The notes under the pieces: generated by a model
Seen by the model: the letters and a program-made list of their open reading frames with translations, nothing else
What the model was told of the DNA's origin: nothing
The model's database searches: none
Position numbers and translations under genes: made by a program
Part shown: piece after piece, positions 13,849-15,261 of the stretch
How the letters are laid out: the number at the start of each line of letters is the position of its first letter
Position numbering within the stretch: the first letter of the stretch is position 1
Origin: Clostridia bacterium
GTDB lineage: Bacteria > Bacillota > Clostridia > Oscillospirales > UBA644
Length of the DNA stretch: 15,261 bases
Assembly: GCA_017424085.1 (NCBI GenBank)
Contig: JAFPBP010000094.1
Span: forward strand, 1-15,261
Direction of reading: 5' to 3'

Positions 13849-13888
13849 AAAACGGGCAGGATCCGACGTACAGACGAATCCTACCCGT
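13849..13888 (-). terminator. Intrinsic terminator after the third propeller lipoprotein gene
   Basis: On the minus strand ACGGGTAGGAT (13888-13878) pairs with ATCCTGCCCGT (13862-13852), with one G-T wobble and a 15-base loop, followed by TTT. It lies 15 bases after the lipoprotein stop and just before the ribosome site of the rhamnosidase gene. The short T-run suggests partial termination, allowing the rhamnosidase to be made at a lower level. Confidence 0.7.
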
Positions 13889-13903
13889 AAAGACCTTTAC
13901 CCC

Positions 13904-15064
13904 TTACTGATAGCTCTTGGTGAAAGGCTGTACTTTATAAAATTCACGGTGAGATGCGGGGAAAATGACCTTGGTCTCCTTGGTCACAAGCTGCTTCACG
14001 CGCCCCTCGGACATCTCCACGGTGACAATGCGGAAGCCGTCACTGGACCAGCCGTAGGTATCCTTTCCTCCAATACCGGCCACGGTCTGAATGACCGTAC
14101 CGTCGGCAAAGGAAGCAATCCCCTTGATGCCGGACTTGGTCAGCTTTGCAAAACGGGTATAGGAACGGCTCATGGTTTCGGTTTCAGCATCGAACTGGAA
14201 CAGGAACGAACCCGAGGACGCCCAGTATTTCCCGGGCTCGCCGCCCACGGGAGAGAAGGCGTGACCGCCCGCGATGCCGGCTCCGAACAGGGCTCCTGTG
14301 CCGCCCAGGCGGGTGATCTTGCCATCCTTACCGGGATTCATAACCGTTGCGGCGTAAACGCCGTTATCTTCCAAGACCCAGAGCCATTCATTTACGGGAT
14401 CCCAGCTGACGCCGTGGCAATAAAGGCTGGGGATCCAGGAGACGGGATAAGTGATTCCTGCAGACAGGGGAACGTAAACCAGAGCTCCGGGATCGCTGGA
14501 GCAGGCAACGATAAGGTCACCGTTGGGGAGCATTTCAACGGAGTGAGGACCTTTTCCGATGTTATATTCCCACAGAAGGGACTTGGCTTCGTAATCGATG
14601 ACCCCTGCCCAACCGTTGGAGGAGCAGGCGATGATGACATCCCTCTTGTAATATGCGGAATAGCGATACTTGGCAGCATCGATGCCGGCGTTGGGCTTCA
14701 TCTTGCATTTGGGATCGTCGTCCGCATCCCACTCCCAGATAATGGCGACCTTATCGTCCTTCAAAAGCTGATAATTGCCGTTGCACTTGTTCAGATCGTA
14801 GACCACGATGCTGTGGTTGGTGATATCGGTCACGATGAACTTATGCTCGAGATTCTCATCGTAGCCCGTGAATTTCTCTTCCTCGGAGGAGGTGGTCTGA
14901 GACTCGGTATCAGTATCGGTATTGGTGTTGGTGCTTGCGGTATCCGAATCGCTCACCGACGCGGACACGTCGTTGGTGGAGGTGTCGGTGCTTCCCGTTT
15001 CGGTGCAGGCAACCATACCAAGCATCAGAACGGCAATGAGAAAGCATACGAAAATCCGTTTCAT
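13904..15064 (-). CDS. Lipoprotein with DUF6528-like beta-propeller domain (third paralogue)
   Basis: A 386-residue lipoprotein of unknown function, close in sequence to the protein at 9129-10262. Its signal is MKRIFVCFLIAVLMLGMVA-Cys20. The linker to about residue 63 is dominated by Ser, Thr, Asp and Asn in short runs. The propeller-like domain shares IVVYDLNKCNG, AIIWEWD, RYSAYYKRDVIIACSSNGWAGVIDYEA, GPHSVEMLPNGDLIVACS, CHGVSWDP, GGHAFSPVGGEPGKYWASSG, SSDGFRI, MSEGRVKQ and REFYKVQPFTKSYQ with its relative. It is likely anchored outside the cell membrane. The ATG has GAGGG about 6 bases upstream, and the gene starts 14 bases after the stop of the metallophosphoesterase gene, so the two are probably translated from one messenger. 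Gene order (phosphoesterase, propeller lipoprotein, terminator, rhamnosidase) suggests a surface or glycan role, unproven. Confidence 0.88.
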   Translation of the reverse strand: MKRIFVCFLIAVLMLGMVACTETGSTDTSTNDVSASVSDSDTASTNTNTDTDTESQTTSSEEEKFTGYDENLEHKFIVTDITNHSIVVYDLNKCNGNYQLLKDDKVAIIWEWDADDDPKCKMKPNAGIDAAKYRYSAYYKRDVIIACSSNGWAGVIDYEAKSLLWEYNIGKGPHSVEMLPNGDLIVACSSDPGALVYVPLSAGITYPVSWIPSLYCHGVSWDPVNEWLWVLEDNGVYAATVMNPGKDGKITRLGGTGALFGAGIAGGHAFSPVGGEPGKYWASSGSFLFQFDAETETMSRSYTRFAKLTKSGIKGIASFADGTVIQTVAGIGGKDTYGWSSDGFRIVTVEMSEGRVKQLVTKETKVIFPASHREFYKVQPFTKSYQ

Positions 15065-15078
15065 AAAATCCCTCTTTT

Positions 15079-15261
15079 TCAGTCAATGATAATTTCACCC
15101 ACGATGCCCTTGAACAGACCGCCCAGGATATATCCCGTCTTGTCTCCCAGCTGCTCGGTCATGGTACTGTGATAGTGTCCCGAGAAGACCGCCTTGATGG
15201 CAGGCTCGTCGATGATGTACTGCGTCACCTTGCGCGTAAAATCGATGACCTCGTCCGATAC
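15079..15261 (-). CDS. Metallophosphoesterase family protein (C-terminal 60 residues, cut by window edge)
   Basis: Only the last 60 codons lie in the window; the frame enters from the right edge and ends at TGA (15081-15079). The sequence AVFSGHYHSTMTE contains Gly-His-Tyr-His, the late metal-binding GHxH motif of calcineurin-like phosphoesterases, followed by GYILGGLFKGIVGEIIID, which looks like the closing beta strands of that fold. Known relatives hydrolyse phosphomonoesters or diesters with two metal ions; the substrate here is unknown. It lies 14 bases upstream of the third propeller lipoprotein gene on the same strand. Family assignment rests on a single motif plus strand pattern. Confidence 0.7.
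   Translation of the reverse strand, partial: VSDEVIDFTRKVTQYIIDEPAIKAVFSGHYHSTMTEQLGDKTGYILGGLFKGIVGEIIID

Overview
The window looks like an accessory metabolic region of a mid-GC Clostridia-type Firmicute, probably a gut Oscillospirales-like lineage. The basis is AGGAGG-type ribosome sites, sigma-A promoters, short lipoprotein signals followed by Ser/Thr/Asp/Glu-rich linkers, and a palindromic intergenic repeat (about 11278-11476) of a kind I remember from Faecalibacterium-like genomes. This placement is inference. No tRNA, rRNA, CRISPR or transposase gene is visible.

Region 1 (1-8945, minus strand) reads as one long gene set behind a single recognisable promoter at 8940-8968. In order of transcription it holds two URO-D/MtaA-superfamily proteins, an ORF that joins an AraC-type regulator in frame to an MttC/MtaC-like corrinoid protein, an intrinsic terminator, three more URO-D-like proteins, a propeller-type lipoprotein, and a sixth, MtaA-like URO-D protein cut by the left edge. 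Spacing is mostly 9-46 bases. Six divergent URO-D-like proteins around one corrinoid protein suggest corrinoid-dependent methyl transfer (demethylation of an unknown O-, N- or S-methyl substrate), not haem synthesis. The metal-binding motif differs from paralogue to paralogue, so some may have lost or changed activity.

Region 2 (8909-9128) is a divergent promoter region. It holds a perfect 16-bp inverted repeat lying between the two promoters and outside both predicted transcripts. Its near arm is centred about 41 bases upstream of the predicted start of the methyltransferase operon, a good position for an activator such as the operon's own AraC domain.

Region 3 (9129-11094, plus strand) holds a second propeller-type lipoprotein behind a consensus promoter, then a sugar-phosphate isomerase/epimerase-like TIM barrel.

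Region 4 (11095-11585) is non-coding. It holds the palindromic repeat between two nearly identical terminator hairpins.

Region 5 (11586-15261, minus strand) holds the C-terminus of a metallophosphoesterase, a third propeller-type lipoprotein, a terminator, and a cytoplasmic GH78 alpha-L-rhamnosidase-like enzyme.

The three paralogous lipoproteins sit in three separate transcription units and tie the methyltransferase genes to glycan genes. One working idea is uptake and breakdown of a methylated glycoside or sugar: the rhamnosidase and isomerase would handle the sugar, and the corrinoid/URO-D set the methyl group. The strongest lead is the AraC-corrinoid fusion ORF with its own internal ribosome site, next to a candidate operator.
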